Below are positions 32,703-43,024 of a stretch of DNA of 64,000 nt, in pieces; position 1 is the first letter of the stretch; each line of letters starts with the position of its first letter. The stretch spans positions 2,914,001 to 2,978,000 of the forward strand of contig NZ_AP031573.1 in assembly GCF_041154745.1 (NCBI RefSeq). Reading direction: 5' to 3'. Source of the DNA: Flavobacterium sp. CFS9. Lineage in GTDB: Bacteria; Bacteroidota; Bacteroidia; Flavobacteriales; Flavobacteriaceae. The notes beneath the pieces were generated by a model. The model ran no database searches. It was not told the origin of the DNA and worked only from the letters and a program-made list of their open reading frames with translations. The position numbers and the translations under genes are program-made.

Positions 32703-35700
32703 TTAGTTTAAACTTTTTAGTTGTGAGTCGATGGCTTCCAGAATAAATTTGATGTCCTTAAACGGAATCTTCTGATCGGTTAAGAAAGCCTTTAAGGTTC
32801 CTTTAGGATCGGTCTTATACTGATTTTTCACAAAACCTTGTAACAAGCTGTCTATACGTGCCGTAATGGTTGTAAATGGTTTTTCGAATTTGTTTATCAG
32901 TTCTGCAGGCTGACATTTTATAATGGTATAGAAAAGCGAAATATGACTTTCGGTAAGGAAACTCAGTACTGTTTTTTCCTCTTCCATTCTTGCATTTTTT
33001 GGAGCCAGCAACAAATTACTGTAAATGCCGTCTGTAAACATTTCGATTAATACATTATTAAAATCTCCATTGATATAAGCATTGGTTTCTTTTTCAACAC
33101 TTGTAAATTGTTTCTGAATTTCAGTAATCAGCGAAAGAGTCTCTTTACTGAATTTTTGTAATTCAGGCTGCTGGTTGATTTTTTCAAAAGTCAGGTTTGT
33201 TTTTTTGACGAATTCTACTGCATTTGTCAGACATGGATTCTCAGTCGGTTTTTCACGAATGCGGATATCTCTCGGACCGTCTATTGATTCACCGCATCTT
33301 TTATTCAATGCTGTAAGAGATACTTTGATCACATCATTTTTATATAGAGAAATTGGTCGTGTGATAGGTTCAACAGAGTCTGTTTCTACAACCTCTCCGT
33401 CAATGTTCCAGATGTATTTTATGGCATCCGTAGAGTTGTTTGCCAATACAAGCTGACTGTTTCTGATGGTAAAACTAAATAAAGCTACAGGCGGGTTCAC
33501 CATTGTAATGATAAGATTCGAAGGTTTACCGTTGATCTGTACAAAAACCTGAATAACATCTTTAGGAACATTATTACCGATAAAAATGTACTGACCGGCA
33601 TCATTTTGAGAAACACCGAGACCAGATAGGACATTTTTCTTGCTATTTGGTTCCATGGTTAAAACATGTGGTTTAATATCGTTTTTGCAGATGTTTCTGG
33701 TGTCGATGCCTACAACGACAGGAATTTCGTAGGTCACCGGATGCTGCGCCTGAGCATTACAGTTTCCGTTTTCACCTGTAACTTTCACCTGAAAAGTATA
33801 GCTTTCTTTAGCCGGTACTTCGTAAGCATAAATATGCTGAATTGTTGTTTCAGTAGTAGCGACAGGTTCGCTGCCATCACCAAAATCCCAAACATATTTC
33901 ATGCCTTTCTGGTTCTCACCGCTAATACTGAAATCAACCACAACACCATCCTTATTAAGCGATTTCGGGAAAACAAAAGTGAAATCAAATTTCGGCTTTC
34001 TGAAAATGGTTATTTGACAGTTGGTTTCAAAATTATTTACGGTAAAAGTTATCGGTTTTCCAATGAGTTCTTCACTGACCAGTTTTGGATCAAAAACAAA
34101 TTCTCCATATTGATTTTTGGTCACTCCGCCATTCAAATCTTCGTCTACATCGGCTTTTACAAAACCTCCGGTTGGCGTTACGTGAAACGGGAAGTAAGGC
34201 GTTGTTTCATCAAAACAGATATGGTTTACAGGCAAGGACAGTGTGATGAAATTATCATCGCAGCATAAATACGGCAGAGTAAAATCGGCTATTACCGGAT
34301 TTAGTACAATGGATTCTCCGGGTTCTTTTTTATCGCTTTCTTTTTCAAAATCACCTGCGAGCGAATTTCCGCGCGGATATTCGTACGGATAACCATAGCC
34401 ATAGTAATAAGGATATTGACTGTACTCTCCTTCAATATAGATCATGACAAATGTACCGCCGGGGGCTACACCGGATTTGTGCTCGTATCCGTGGTTTTTG
34501 TTCAGATAATAGGACGTATAATTTTCGACCATTTTTTTCGCGTCAGAGGCTTTTACTCCGAGTACCACAACATTGAATCCTAACCCGTACTGACGTCTGA
34601 TGGCCTGAATTGTTTTTAGTGCTTTTTTATAGTCTGTACCCTGATGGCCTTCGATTCTGTAGAAGTTGTGATCTGAAACAATTTCGTTGGGCCATTTTGT
34701 ATTCAATAAGTTATCGTGATAGCTTCGGTTGTTGCGCTGTTGTCCGATAGTGGTTTTTTCGTAATCCCAAAGTTCAATAAGATGATCGCCCACGTTATTG
34801 TAAAACGGAATTGCTTTTTTACCAAGCGAACCCAATTCAAAACTAGGAGTGATTTTGATATACGTATAGTTTACATTGTAATTGGCTAATAATTGTACGC
34901 AGCGTTTGATCAGACTGTATAATTTCTGTAAATCTGTATTTTTTCCATAACAGATTGTAATTTCTTTACCCTCTAAATCGACAATAAACTCATTAATGGT
35001 GTCTTTCTTCCCGGGTTCGTTAAGCGTGTCAAAAGGCAGGCAATCGTTACAGGTGCTTAGGTTTTGTCCTGTAAGCAAAGGGGATTTGTAAAATGAATGT
35101 CGGTATTCAAAACAAGGGCCGCTTTTTTGCACTTCTCCCAGCATTAAGTGTTTGGGGAAGGATTTGATGTCGGGAAAGCAAAAATCATAGTCCATATTAG
35201 ACAACAAAAGTCTGATTTCATTGTAAGTATCAATTAAATCATTGAGCAGATCGTATCGGTACTGAAAATCAGGAGGTACATTTTTTTCATCAAAACTGTA
35301 CAAGGCAGCCAGATTCTTTTTAATAGAATCCAGTATGTTTGGCATTTCTAAGGCGGTCAATAGAATCTCAAAACCGTCTCGCAGTCTGACTACTACATTG
35401 TTTCGGAACAGACCATTGGTGAATTTTCTTTTGATTTCATAATAACTGCTAAAATCTTCAGGCTGCAATACAATGCGGTTAGAAACCAGTTCCGGAAGTT
35501 TGTAATACAGGTTAGAGAATTTGATTTTACTAATGATTTTATCATAACTGTTTATCTTATCAGCAACGGTTTTACTTACCAGTAAGGCTTTGTGATTGCC
35601 GATGATTTCCAACCCCTGATTGTCACAGGAAAGACTGACACAGAGATCGGAATCTTTTTCATAAGATTCGATATACAGAAGAGCCACGGCATCTGTTACT

Positions 35701-36161
35701 TCTAATCCGGTATTTTTTTTAAGATAATGTATCGGATAAGTATTGGCATTTTCGATAAGCTGCTGTTCGGCAGTTAAAAGTTCGAAGATTTCAAGCTGTT
35801 TTGAACCGTCGTAAAAATAAGGTTTGTAGGCTGCTTTTTTGTTGTCGTATACTTTATAGTGCGTGTATTGTTTACTTTCAAAATCAATAATTTTTCCGCC
35901 GTTTGGAGTAGATTGGTACAGTTGTATAAGATCACCGTCGGTCGTGATACCGCTGCCTTGTGTTATGGTAATGTCTTTTGAAACGGGGCTGTACGAAACC
36001 TTAAATCCGCAAATGATGCCGACACCACTAAGACCAATTCTGGAAATACGATCCTGATCATCAAAATAATCTACAATCTCGTTAAGATGTCCTTCTGTTA
36101 GTACCTGATTTTTGGTGAATCTTCGGTACAGCGTTGTTATGGTTGAAAGTTTTACTAACAT
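32703..36161 (-). CDS. Large PKD-domain eCIS protein, candidate fibre or receptor-binding component
   Basis: This 1152-residue protein has an N-terminal domain (about 1-120) with YRRFTKNQVLTEGHLNEIVDYFDDQD and GVGIICGFKV, a pattern shared by Bacteroidetes injection-system proteins. A helical region follows. Around 745-800 a PKD-like beta domain shows YVWDFGDGSEPVATTE and about 885-960 another Ig/PKD-like segment with YIWNIDGEV. The C-terminal 200 residues are helical. PKD domains are typical of extracellular adhesion. Position between baseplate and tape-measure genes matches that of tail-fibre genes in other clusters, but I cannot confirm the role. Confidence 0.7.
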   Translation of the reverse strand: MLVKLSTITTLYRRFTKNQVLTEGHLNEIVDYFDDQDRISRIGLSGVGIICGFKVSYSPVSKDITITQGSGITTDGDLIQLYQSTPNGGKIIDFESKQYTHYKVYDNKKAAYKPYFYDGSKQLEIFELLTAEQQLIENANTYPIHYLKKNTGLEVTDAVALLYIESYEKDSDLCVSLSCDNQGLEIIGNHKALLVSKTVADKINSYDKIISKIKFSNLYYKLPELVSNRIVLQPEDFSSYYEIKRKFTNGLFRNNVVVRLRDGFEILLTALEMPNILDSIKKNLAALYSFDEKNVPPDFQYRYDLLNDLIDTYNEIRLLLSNMDYDFCFPDIKSFPKHLMLGEVQKSGPCFEYRHSFYKSPLLTGQNLSTCNDCLPFDTLNEPGKKDTINEFIVDLEGKEITICYGKNTDLQKLYSLIKRCVQLLANYNVNYTYIKITPSFELGSLGKKAIPFYNNVGDHLIELWDYEKTTIGQQRNNRSYHDNLLNTKWPNEIVSDHNFYRIEGHQGTDYKKALKTIQAIRRQYGLGFNVVVLGVKASDAKKMVENYTSYYLNKNHGYEHKSGVAPGGTFVMIYIEGEYSQYPYYYGYGYPYEYPRGNSLAGDFEKESDKKEPGESIVLNPVIADFTLPYLCCDDNFITLSLPVNHICFDETTPYFPFHVTPTGGFVKADVDEDLNGGVTKNQYGEFVFDPKLVSEELIGKPITFTVNNFETNCQITIFRKPKFDFTFVFPKSLNKDGVVVDFSISGENQKGMKYVWDFGDGSEPVATTETTIQHIYAYEVPAKESYTFQVKVTGENGNCNAQAQHPVTYEIPVVVGIDTRNICKNDIKPHVLTMEPNSKKNVLSGLGVSQNDAGQYIFIGNNVPKDVIQVFVQINGKPSNLIITMVNPPVALFSFTIRNSQLVLANNSTDAIKYIWNIDGEVVETDSVEPITRPISLYKNDVIKVSLTALNKRCGESIDGPRDIRIREKPTENPCLTNAVEFVKKTNLTFEKINQQPELQKFSKETLSLITEIQKQFTSVEKETNAYINGDFNNVLIEMFTDGIYSNLLLAPKNARMEEEKTVLSFLTESHISLFYTIIKCQPAELINKFEKPFTTITARIDSLLQGFVKNQYKTDPKGTLKAFLTDQKIPFKDIKFILEAIDSQLKSLN

Positions 36162-36173
36162 TTTGAATGGTAT

Positions 36174-38876
36174 TTATAGTGATCCTAAATTTGTTTTTCC
36201 CAGTATTATTTTCTCGAATTGATTTTCGTTTTCGTCGTTGCAGTCAAATAACCTTCCTGTAGGATATAAATTGCTAAGGTGTGACAGCGACGTGATAAGC
36301 TTTATCAGTTCTGTCTCCGGCTGATTCTGATTCAATAGGGTTTTGGCAAGTAAATAATCCTTGTAAGAGTTCTCAAACCGCAAAAGTTCGTTTTCTGCCG
36401 GATTTTGAATTTCATTTTTCCGATGGCCGATCCAGCAGATTTTTGCCAGAACGTGCGCCGGTAATTCTTCCTTAATTACTTTTTCGATATAATTTCTGAA
36501 ATCGATGTTGGCAAAACGCAAAGTATATCCGGGCAGAATAATACTTACGCGATAGGAGTAAGGGTCCAGAGGCTCACAGCTCTTGCACTCATCAGTACAG
36601 ATCGGTAAAAAGGTTGCCGGATTTACAATAGTCTGGTTCACATCCGGGCGAAGCATCATGTGTTCGACAATAAACAAACCTTCCTCGGTAAACACTTCTT
36701 TCATAAAATGTATTAAATCGAGAATTGACTGCTTTACTTTAGCCAAAGAACTGTAATACGTATATCGTTTGGCAATGATTCTGTCCTTATGATGTACGTC
36801 TTCAATCAACGGATTAATGATGTCGTACGAATACTTTCCGGAAGGAGACCGGTGTATCTGGATGTTATCGATGACCTGCGGATCTGTGATTCCTTTTTTA
36901 AAGGCTTCTTCGACATTGTATTCGCGGGTTTGAATGATTTGTAAAATAGCAAAATACATTTCCCGATTGGCAATAGAGGTGTCGTAATACTCAGTTGTGG
37001 CAGAGAGTACAATTTTGTTTTTATCATCCCTGATTCTCCATCGGTAGACCAGCTGATTGTCGGAATCAATAAAATGATAGAGATCAACAAAGGAATCCGA
37101 AAGATGTCTTCTGTTGTAGTTCTTGATTCCCAAAAGCCTTGCAATTCTCTTTTTTACCCCCGAGACATTATCCGTATCCCACAGATTACTGTTGGGCTGT
37201 CGGTAATAGTTAAAAGAACTGCCGCGGTTTTTGCTTACAATTTTATAATCTTTTAAAAAGTCTTCTTTGTTTTTCAGTACCACCTCATCCGTAGCACTGC
37301 CATAGATACTTTTGTTAATGAAAACATATTCAGAGAAACGTTCTGCAAAGCGCCCTAAAAGATGATCCAGAATAGCATTTCGTCTTTCAATATTGTTGTC
37401 CAGCTCTTTAAAAAGAATTTCGGTCAGATAATCGTCATTGCTTTCAGGATAGTCCTTTACCAGTTCGCTAAAGCCTTTAATGTCTTTTACCGCCTGAGTA
37501 AAAAATGTTTTAGTGAGATTGCCGCTTACCGAAAGTATTTCGTTAACCTTTCCCAAATGTTTAAAATAACTGGCCAGAATCTGATCAAAGAATAAAAGAT
37601 AGGCTTTAAGCTGTTTGGCCTGCGATTGTCGGGCTACTGTGGCTCCTGACGGTAAACCGACTTCTCCGATTCCGTAAGTATCCGGAAAATCGTTTTGTAT
37701 GGTGGTATAACTGTTTGGGTTTAAATAAGTGCCTTTTGGTATTTTCAGTTCTTTGTGTTTGCTGGAATAATCGGTGGCTTTATCTTTTACGTCATTAATT
37801 TCCTTCAGATAAAGATCCACCTGAGTTTTATTGATGTTCAAAGGGAGTACGCCTTTATTGTAGTTGAAAACACTTTTAGTACAGATTACCGGTTTTTGGT
37901 ATTCTTCAAGACAAAGCAGCCACTGATTGGCCACTGCTTCATCATCGCCGCAATTCCCAAGAGAGATATCTTTAATGGTCAGCACTCCCGGCACATTCAT
38001 AATCAGTTTGATAATATCCGATAATCGTACCTCACTGGTCAGTTCGGCTTCGATTAATTCTTTGGTATCAATAAAACCATGTTCCAAAACTGGCCCGTCA
38101 AAAATTTCTAAGGAGGTGTAACCCTTATCGAGCATTTGCTTAACCGAATAAAAATTAACGGTGGTCGATAAATAACCATCCAATGCAGTTAATACCAGGG
38201 CATGAACCATTTCTTCGTCGGCTTGAGTATCGATCTCAATGCTGGCACATATTTTTATAGGATATTCATCGACTTTTATAATGTTAATCAGATCTTCACA
38301 CAGGTTTCTGTTGGCATGGAATTTTTTTCTGATGAGGTCTTTGACGCTGTTAATGTCAGAAAGTTTATTGCTCTCAAAATCGACATAAAGATCGTATAAA
38401 CCTTTGAGTTGAAATTGTTTTTTAAGGCGGCTTGGGAGTTCGCTAAAATCCTGATAATTATACGATAATTGCTCGTCTTTGCAATTCACATAAACGGTTT
38501 TGTAGTGCTTGGCCGGCCAGCAGTTTTTAACGCCGTCAATATCGATAAACAGTTTTCTGTAATCCAGAGCAGTTACAGGACTTGTAGTCAATACTTCGGA
38601 AGCCTTAAAAAACTGATTCGGAATATCTTTTTCTTTTACATCAGAAGCAAGGAGGTTCTCGATCGGCAAATCGGTTCTCATCCCGAGATCGGTTATGGCA
38701 TAACAAAGCATTTCCAGCATCGTGATACCGGGATCATGCGAATTAAAATCAGTCCATAATTTACCGCCCAGCTGTTCGATATACTCAATGCCTTTTTTTC
38801 TGAGATAGAAAAAATCCAAGTCATCTTCGGTCGCAACCTTTTTTGGAATTGTATTATGTGGATTTAATATTGACAT
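36174..38876 (-). CDS. eCIS baseplate component, Afp12-like
   Basis: This 900-residue protein has the N-terminus LDFFYLRKKGIEYIEQLGGKLWTDFNSHDPGITMLEMLCYAITDLG, the conserved baseplate-wedge segment (W-x-D-x-N-x-x-DPG) of Afp12-type proteins. The middle is alpha/beta. The end has RVSIILPGYTLRF and a helical tail. In Afp-type particles this protein forms the wedge together with the J-like protein. Its start overlaps the stop of that gene by 13 bp. The PKD protein follows 12 bp downstream. Confidence 0.9.
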   Translation of the reverse strand: MSILNPHNTIPKKVATEDDLDFFYLRKKGIEYIEQLGGKLWTDFNSHDPGITMLEMLCYAITDLGMRTDLPIENLLASDVKEKDIPNQFFKASEVLTTSPVTALDYRKLFIDIDGVKNCWPAKHYKTVYVNCKDEQLSYNYQDFSELPSRLKKQFQLKGLYDLYVDFESNKLSDINSVKDLIRKKFHANRNLCEDLINIIKVDEYPIKICASIEIDTQADEEMVHALVLTALDGYLSTTVNFYSVKQMLDKGYTSLEIFDGPVLEHGFIDTKELIEAELTSEVRLSDIIKLIMNVPGVLTIKDISLGNCGDDEAVANQWLLCLEEYQKPVICTKSVFNYNKGVLPLNINKTQVDLYLKEINDVKDKATDYSSKHKELKIPKGTYLNPNSYTTIQNDFPDTYGIGEVGLPSGATVARQSQAKQLKAYLLFFDQILASYFKHLGKVNEILSVSGNLTKTFFTQAVKDIKGFSELVKDYPESNDDYLTEILFKELDNNIERRNAILDHLLGRFAERFSEYVFINKSIYGSATDEVVLKNKEDFLKDYKIVSKNRGSSFNYYRQPNSNLWDTDNVSGVKKRIARLLGIKNYNRRHLSDSFVDLYHFIDSDNQLVYRWRIRDDKNKIVLSATTEYYDTSIANREMYFAILQIIQTREYNVEEAFKKGITDPQVIDNIQIHRSPSGKYSYDIINPLIEDVHHKDRIIAKRYTYYSSLAKVKQSILDLIHFMKEVFTEEGLFIVEHMMLRPDVNQTIVNPATFLPICTDECKSCEPLDPYSYRVSIILPGYTLRFANIDFRNYIEKVIKEELPAHVLAKICWIGHRKNEIQNPAENELLRFENSYKDYLLAKTLLNQNQPETELIKLITSLSHLSNLYPTGRLFDCNDENENQFEKIILGKTNLGSL

Positions 38877-41800
38877 GACTCTTCGGATTGGAAATTAGGT
38901 TTTGTACAACTGTCGATTTTTGTAGAAATGATATGGTTTTTTACCGATACCAGTATGCGTTTTGGGTTAGACGGTGACAGTACCGGCAAGAAATCCAGTG
39001 TTGCCTGATAAGCACTGTCATTTGGATTTTCTGATTCGGTATTGTCTTTGAGTTTCGCCATTTCTAACTCTGCCAAATAATCTACATAGTATAATTTTTC
39101 GATATAGTCAATGATGGTACTTCGGTGCAATTCAATTCCGAAAAGGATGTCCTGAGTGGTGTCAAATGCCCACGGCGACAAGAATTTGGTGATATCTTCA
39201 TTGAGCTGTTTTTTATAAAAGTTTTCATCGTATTGCGCATAAAACTGCACCTTGAGTTTGATGATCACTTTCTCGTATTCCGGATTAATTACAGCGACTT
39301 CGACATGCATACTGTTGAGATTGCTGATGTAATTTCGAATTTTATTTAGGGTAGCCGTATTGACTCTTGGCTCATAAAGATCAAATACATTTTTGTTTAT
39401 AATATCGGGAACCACTATAAGCGTGATATCTCCGGGTGAAAGAAAGGATTCCTTTTCATTATTGGTATGGTTCAGGCATTTTACTCTGAAAACTTCCGGA
39501 AATTCCTGAAGGATAAGATGTTCATAATCCCAAAGTGTTATTGCTCTGTTTTTGTGACGAAGACGCTCACTTACACGTTTGTAATAGGTTTCGTCTGATT
39601 CCTGTGCTTTTCCGTTAAAAGAATTAAAAGGCTGTGCCACACTTTTTACCTGTGTGATGCGGGTAATGAGTTTAGAAATCGTTTCGGCGGGCAATCCTTT
39701 TTCTAAATGAGACAGTTCGTTATTGTGATTATAAAATTCGGCTGTAACCACCTGTGTTTTAATATCGATTACTTTGCAGACGGCATCATAAGCTTTATGC
39801 ATTTTTCCTCTTACCCAGATAAGGTTGTCCGGAAATAAAGTATTGGTCTTGGTAGCCTGTTTTGGAATGGCAAATTTCAGAATCCCCGACTTTAAAAAAT
39901 TATCGGTCGAATTGGCTAAAATTTCATTTTCGATATTTTTCCATTGATTGTCGCAAAGAATAAACCATTCTATTTTTTGTCTCCCTGTAAAAGAGTCCAC
40001 CTGTGGGTTTTCGCTTCCTTCGAGTATCTGAACCAATAAAGCCACCTGTTGTAAAATTTCGGCTTCATCCAAACCAATGTAAAATTCACCTCCTTTGCAG
40101 TAATCCGGAACGAGACGGCTTGTAAGAGCGCTATTAGCATCCAGAACTCCTTTTTGTCTGGCGATATTTTTTAAATAAGAATGTTCTTCACTCTGCCCAA
40201 AAGGAGCTTCATGAAATAATCTGATTCTTTCTGATTGATATTCTACTTCAGTTTGATGGGTAAAACTGACTGTTTCTTCTGCCGTATAATCTAAACTAAT
40301 GGTTTCGACAAATGGGGTATACGCTTCATTTGGAATCAAAGTATCCTCAATTTTACTCATGACGGCGAGTGTATATATTTTTGGATACAAAGAATGCAGC
40401 AGCGATTGGTTAAGAGTCAATCGGATTGGGCCGCTTTTGTCAATGTCATAATTGCCTCCGGTTAAAGGAAATTCGGTTACATACCCTCCGTCTTTTGAAG
40501 TAAACAAAACAACATCCTTAATTTTTGGGTCCCAGTTTTCTTTATTTAAGAGAGAGACATTACCTTTAAAATAAGCATCGGAGTTTACAATAAGATCGGT
40601 GTCGTTTGTGTTGAGTACCAACTTACTTCTTTCCGGAATGTTTACAGCAATTACATCTATTTTAGGCTGAGGGTCTTCTGGCTGATTTACAGCTTTGTCT
40701 TTTATAATTTCTTCCAGAAACATTGCGTTATAAAAAAGAGTCTGGCTTATCGTGGTATCCAGATATTTCTTTTTGTAGGCCTGATAATGTGTCTTAAAAG
40801 ATTTGGGTGTGTTTTTCCATTTTATAGAAACGTTGATATTCTTCCATTTTTTTGAAAACGTTTCCGGATAATCAATAAGAAATGACGAACCGCTGGTAGG
40901 CTGCGTGGTAAAAGGATAAAACGGTTTTTCGGCATTTAGCAGCCCCGTGTCGCTTTCGAGTACTAGTGACTTTACATCTTTTACGTCTACTTTGATACCG
41001 ATGCTGCTGATGGTTTTGGTCACCAGATTTCTAAATAAATAATGTCCTTTTTTGTCTTCTGTACGAATTAAGAATCGGATAGCAGGTTCTGTAGTAGAGA
41101 AATGCTCTCCCAGTTTCTTTTGGTTATAGTTTACAATGGAGGGGGTGTCTTTTGGAATTTGAAACACCAATCGCAATTCCTTTCCTGCAATACCCGAAGT
41201 GGCAGCTGTTCCAATAAGTTTAAAAGGGCCAAGCCATTCTTTTTCACCACTGCAGAAAATGCTAATGTTGTCAACAAGATCATTGACGGTAATAGGTTCT
41301 TTAAATGGTTCGGTATCATAAGTAAAGGCCTCATTGAAGGTAATGGTAATATCGATATTTCTTTCACCTTCTTTTAATTGCAATAGGGGCGAAGCAATGG
41401 TAAAGCCAAGCCGGGCAGCTTCCAGTTCTGTATATTTTTCTTCATTAGAAGTATATCCAAACGGCAGCCAATATTTTGACCCCTCCTTAAGACTTTCTCC
41501 CTTTCCGTCAAGAGAATTGGCCACCTGACTGCATTTGATCTCGCCTAGTTTAGTATCATTATAAACACTTTTTAGCGCCGTAATCTGAGCTTTGTTGGCA
41601 ATTAATTCTTCGGTTGTTTTATAGATGAGTTTGTTACCCAAAGCATCTTTTCCGGCATCTAATTGCGTTTGTGCTTCGATTCGTTCTTCGGTACTTTTTT
41701 TGGCCAGTTCGAAAATAACATGCACCTGATCCGGTTTTGCAGCGAGTTTTTCGATTTGTAAAATATCCTTATAAAAGAAATCGAGGTGTTTTTTGGTAAT

Positions 41801-42202
41801 TCGGTTAAAGCGCTCTTTAGACAGTTCCAATAATTTCAGGAAACAGATAAAAAGTGTCATGTGAGGCGTTAATGTGCCTTCGAATTCAATATCTTGAAGT
41901 GTTTCTGAAATAGTTTGTTTCAGAATCGTATAATCTTTGTCTTTTCTGTTGGGAATGTTTTCTTCCGAATAGCCAAAATGATCAAAAATTTCCTGCCAGT
42001 TTCCGGAAGCTTTTTTGCTGTTGGTGGTGTCAAAAAAGTTAACCTGTTTGGCAAAATTATAGGTAAAAAGAAACCAGTCTTCCCTATCAAAGTCATGGAG
42101 CTCCAAATTGTGGGGATCGAGAATACTATTCACGCGGTCGCCCTGATCTGTGCCATTTCTTTTAAATAAGGTATCGTTGGTATGGTCGCTGTTGTTACAC
42201 AT
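38864..42202 (-). CDS. eCIS baseplate J/gp47-like component, Afp11-like
   Basis: This 1112-residue protein has an N-terminal helical segment with LTPHMTLFICFLKLLELSKERFNRITKKHLDFFYKDIL. The long central region is beta-rich. The C-terminal third is baseplate-J-like, with ESDETYYKRVSERLRHKNRAITLWDYEHLILQEFPEVFRVKCLNH and FGIELHRSTIIDYIEKL. The family forms the baseplate wedge. It is the longest baseplate protein here. A 114-bp gap, which contains an inverted repeat, separates it from the upstream gp25 gene, unlike the tight spacing elsewhere in the operon. Confidence 0.9.
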   Translation of the reverse strand: MCNNSDHTNDTLFKRNGTDQGDRVNSILDPHNLELHDFDREDWFLFTYNFAKQVNFFDTTNSKKASGNWQEIFDHFGYSEENIPNRKDKDYTILKQTISETLQDIEFEGTLTPHMTLFICFLKLLELSKERFNRITKKHLDFFYKDILQIEKLAAKPDQVHVIFELAKKSTEERIEAQTQLDAGKDALGNKLIYKTTEELIANKAQITALKSVYNDTKLGEIKCSQVANSLDGKGESLKEGSKYWLPFGYTSNEEKYTELEAARLGFTIASPLLQLKEGERNIDITITFNEAFTYDTEPFKEPITVNDLVDNISIFCSGEKEWLGPFKLIGTAATSGIAGKELRLVFQIPKDTPSIVNYNQKKLGEHFSTTEPAIRFLIRTEDKKGHYLFRNLVTKTISSIGIKVDVKDVKSLVLESDTGLLNAEKPFYPFTTQPTSGSSFLIDYPETFSKKWKNINVSIKWKNTPKSFKTHYQAYKKKYLDTTISQTLFYNAMFLEEIIKDKAVNQPEDPQPKIDVIAVNIPERSKLVLNTNDTDLIVNSDAYFKGNVSLLNKENWDPKIKDVVLFTSKDGGYVTEFPLTGGNYDIDKSGPIRLTLNQSLLHSLYPKIYTLAVMSKIEDTLIPNEAYTPFVETISLDYTAEETVSFTHQTEVEYQSERIRLFHEAPFGQSEEHSYLKNIARQKGVLDANSALTSRLVPDYCKGGEFYIGLDEAEILQQVALLVQILEGSENPQVDSFTGRQKIEWFILCDNQWKNIENEILANSTDNFLKSGILKFAIPKQATKTNTLFPDNLIWVRGKMHKAYDAVCKVIDIKTQVVTAEFYNHNNELSHLEKGLPAETISKLITRITQVKSVAQPFNSFNGKAQESDETYYKRVSERLRHKNRAITLWDYEHLILQEFPEVFRVKCLNHTNNEKESFLSPGDITLIVVPDIINKNVFDLYEPRVNTATLNKIRNYISNLNSMHVEVAVINPEYEKVIIKLKVQFYAQYDENFYKKQLNEDITKFLSPWAFDTTQDILFGIELHRSTIIDYIEKLYYVDYLAELEMAKLKDNTESENPNDSAYQATLDFLPVLSPSNPKRILVSVKNHIISTKIDSCTKPNFQSEESCQY

Positions 42203-42233
42203 AATGCTTTTTGTATCAATTTTACTTATCTTT

Positions 42234-42296
42234 TAGTCCAATACTTTCTGATATAATGCCGATGTAATATGAAAATAGTACAATGCAATTGGACTA
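42234..42296. repeat. Inverted repeat in the gp25-Afp11 gap
   Basis: TAGTCCAAT (42234-42242) and ATTGGACTA (42288-42296) are perfect inverted arms with a 45-nt loop. This is the largest internal gap among the structural genes. It could be an attenuator or processing hairpin, and no -7 element was found in it. Confidence 0.35.
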
Positions 42297-42316
42297 TATT
42301 GAAGATACAATCGGTA

Positions 42317-42727
42317 TTAAATATTAGTTCCTTCTTGTTTGTAGAAAGGATATACCATATTAGTTCTGGAATTGGTCGCTCTGATTCTGTAATCCAAAGC
42401 CACTAATAATTCTCCATTTAAATCATCTCCCTGACTGATGTCGATTTTCTCTACATCAATTCGCGGTTCGTGGTATAAAATGGCGGTTCTGATGAGTTCA
42501 GACACATACGTTTTTAAGGTTCTGGTCAACGGCTCAAAAATAAGTTCGTCTATATTACAGCCATATTTAGGGACCATAATACGTTCTCCTATTTTGGTTG
42601 ACAATAGAATCTCCAGACTGCTTTTAATGTCTTCTTCATCAGAAATCATTACAGCAGCTTTGGTTGTTTTCTTAAATTCGGGAGGAAAACTCCATCCGGT
42701 TCCTAAAAAAGCTTGTTCTGTTTCCAT
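42317..42727 (-). CDS. GPW/gp25-family baseplate protein, Afp9-like
   Basis: This 136-residue protein contains ISDEEDIKSSLEILLSTKIGERIMVPKYGCNIDELIFEPLT, the conserved gp25 lysozyme-like-fold signature with R-x-x-x-P-x-(F/Y)G, and a C-terminal beta region ALDYRIRATNSR. It is about the usual length for the family. In phage T4 and Afp it anchors sheath to baseplate. The PAAR gene stop lies 2 bp upstream. Confidence 0.92.
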   Translation of the reverse strand: METEQAFLGTGWSFPPEFKKTTKAAVMISDEEDIKSSLEILLSTKIGERIMVPKYGCNIDELIFEPLTRTLKTYVSELIRTAILYHEPRIDVEKIDISQGDDLNGELLVALDYRIRATNSRTNMVYPFYKQEGTNI

Positions 42728-42729
42728 AA

Positions 42730-43020
42730 TTAACCAATTAAAACGGTTGCTAATCCGGCTACTATTGTGCCTCCGTGTGCGGTTGAATCCCCCATACGTG
42801 CTGCGGGTTTTCCCCCGATTAAAACGGTTGCCGAACCTGCAGCGATGGTATCAGGAGGTCCTGTGCAGGTAGCCATATCTCCAACACAGGCGGCTGGAAC
42901 TCCGCCAATTAATACGGTTGGCGAACCGGCAGGTAAAATGGGTCCTCCCACATGCGGAACGGTTCCGGTAACCATTGGGCAAACGTGCATATCTGTAATT
43001 CTGGCGGCTGGTGCTCCCAT
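42730..43020 (-). CDS. PAAR-domain spike tip, Afp10-like
   Basis: This 96-residue protein is made of PAAR-type repeats, with three related blocks (for example VLIGGVPAACVGDMATC, VLIGGKPAARMGDSTA and the His/Cys pair HVCP near the start). PAAR proteins form the metal-stabilised cone that sharpens the spike. It lies 4 bp after the spike gene, the standard order in eCIS clusters. Confidence 0.93.
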   Translation of the reverse strand: MGAPAARITDMHVCPMVTGTVPHVGGPILPAGSPTVLIGGVPAACVGDMATCTGPPDTIAAGSATVLIGGKPAARMGDSTAHGGTIVAGLATVLIG

Positions 43021-43024
43021 AATT

